Assembly (NCBI GenBank): GCA_032718475.1
Contig: JAUCBJ010007026.1
Coordinates: 1-52,642 of the forward strand
Direction: 5' to 3'
Length of the DNA stretch: 52,642 bases
From: Nemertoderma westbladi
Taxonomy: Eukaryota; Xenacoelomorpha; Nemertodermatida; Nemertodermatidae
Part shown: positions 51,305-52,642 of the stretch, piece by piece
How the letters are laid out: each line of letters starts with the position of its first letter
Numbering within the stretch: position 1 is the stretch's first letter
Notes under the pieces: generated by a model
What the model was told of the DNA's origin: nothing
The model's input: only the letters and a program-made list of their open reading frames with translations
The model's database searches: none
Made by a program: the position numbers and the translations under genes

Positions 51305-52642
51305 CCACGAATAGGTGTCTAGGAGATTACTGAATAACTGTATGGTTTCTGAACTATTTCTTGAGTGCTATGAATAAAACTTATTGTACGGTACAGCTAA
51401 ATAATTAATCTGTTTAAAAACTTACGATACTGGTAATTGTTAATCTGGTAGGACTATTGTTATAATTGGAACTTGTTAATGGGCGGGCAACATCTCAATG
51501 CAGCAGTAATAATTATACATATTATATGGTATTTATAAATTTCCAATTACTGGGGGGGGGGGGGGGGGGGGTGGGCCATTTCGCAAAAGATAATGTAAGC
51601 CTAAGAATGTACAATTATATTGACATGCAATGCAATGTGTCGACTAAATGTCCACCATGTAACTGGAATTACAGGGTGGACACATTATTACAGGGTGGAC
51701 AACAGTTTTTGCCCTAAAACATTCGCCAGTGGAGTCCTTATGCTCGCTAATTGACTTCATTAAAATCGCCAGCTCAAGAGCTTTCGAATGATATATACTT
51801 TTCCCTATTTTGGAGTGACAAAAAAATTTGAAAAAGTAAACTATCCTTTGGGCGCTTTTTTGTGTTTTTACCCGCATGTGTATTTCCAAAAATATATTAC
51901 ACAGTATGGCACTATACATACTGCACTTAGACTTAACCAGACCACTAGGCTACTACAGTAGTATGTCCTAATACTGTATAGACATCCTTTATAATTCTGA
52001 ACCAGTGCCGGATTACGCAATGTGCACTTGCACAGAGGCCCCCCCACCACCCAATACTCAAAAAAATATTAAAAAAATAAACAGAAATAGACAGGTGTTT
52101 CGGACGTACAAGTTTCAGTGATTTATTAGTAGGATTAAAAAGTTTTCAGTTTGATGTGGGGCGAACCACAAAGTAACGTGGCATTTAGCGTAGGGTACCA
52201 TTAATCAACCTGCCGTTCTGTCGTGTCCAACTTTAAACGTTAATAACTCGATCAATTTGTACACAAATAGTCTGTCAAAAGTTTATAATTTTTTTCAAGT
52301 ATAATTTGTGTAGGGCCTTCGGACAGCACGTATTCGTGATCGGCATCCTCATAAAATCAGGTTGATTTAGTAATGATTTTTGATTATCAAATTTGTGCTA
52401 CTGGTATTTTTCGTGCACCACATTGACAGGTATCCCAAAATGCCGTCAACAAGGTACGATATTTTTCAGTGTCATATCTGTGATCAGCATCCCAAAAACC
52501 CATATATGGTCATAAAATCAATTTAATTTCGTGGTAATTTTTCATTAACATATTCCCATTATATGTTTTTTTTCGTGCCCCAGGGGGCACATTCAAAATT
52601 ACCAAAAAATGTTCTTGAATGTTATATTTGAGTTCTATAATC
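51305..52642. other. Right flank with poly-G run and dispersed repeat ends
   Basis: 20-G run at 51552-51571. TGTCCACCATGTAAC near 51649 resembles a motif of the 36.3-kb element and pairs with GGTGGACA downstream. GTGGGGCGAACCACAAAGT near 52157 is a diverged end of the 31-kb repeat. No gene supported. Confidence 0.45.

Overview
This is a window of metazoan nuclear DNA: intron-rich on the + strand, AT-rich between genes, and dense with minisatellites and dead transposable elements. Frequent TAGGCCTA-type palindromes, a SINE with the GGTCGATAAAATGAGTACCAG core box, and tRNA-box repeats suggest a marine invertebrate, possibly an invertebrate deuterostome such as an echinoderm or hemichordate. The species cannot be fixed from the sequence.

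The main gene is a + strand orthologue of PHRF1 (PHD and RING finger domain protein 1). I could thread thirteen coding exons from an ATG at 1462 to a TGA at 35250-35252, and all twelve intron phases match. The order is an acidic N-terminus, RING, PHD, basic arginine-rich region, DLLGSIL/RDGSL motif, Thr/Ser/Gly repeat, RS/KKSKH-rich region, proline-rich region and C-terminal SRI-type helices. Nested in intron 9 on the same strand is an uninterrupted 437-codon ORF (27671-28984) that resembles MIIP (migration and invasion-inhibitory protein).

The striking feature is the tandem arrays. Intron 5 begins inside a 22-bp array of about 185 copies whose unit spans the exon 5 splice donor. Intron 7 holds a 58-bp array of about 123 copies, then an AT-rich 32-bp array in two opposite orientations around a 0.2-kb spacer, which could fold into a very long hairpin just before exon 8. 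Exon 8 itself runs into a 63/39-bp array that is in frame for about 1.3 kb and carries a phase-correct CAG/GTACAG donor in many units.

Downstream of PHRF1 (35.3-52.6 kb) I see no host gene. It holds a 4.9-kb element with terminal inverted repeats whose interior is a 39-bp array of about 83 copies, a TTAA-flanked foldback element, several dispersed repeats, a 30-bp minisatellite, a broken Ty3/gypsy-like retrotransposon (47.4-49.6 kb) cut at its RT catalytic motif by a palindromic tRNA-box repeat, and a broken transposase-like gene (50.06-51.3 kb). Introns 9 and 12 also carry MITEs, a LINE fragment and dispersed repeats. Long apparent ORFs within arrays follow from unit length and composition and are not annotated as genes.
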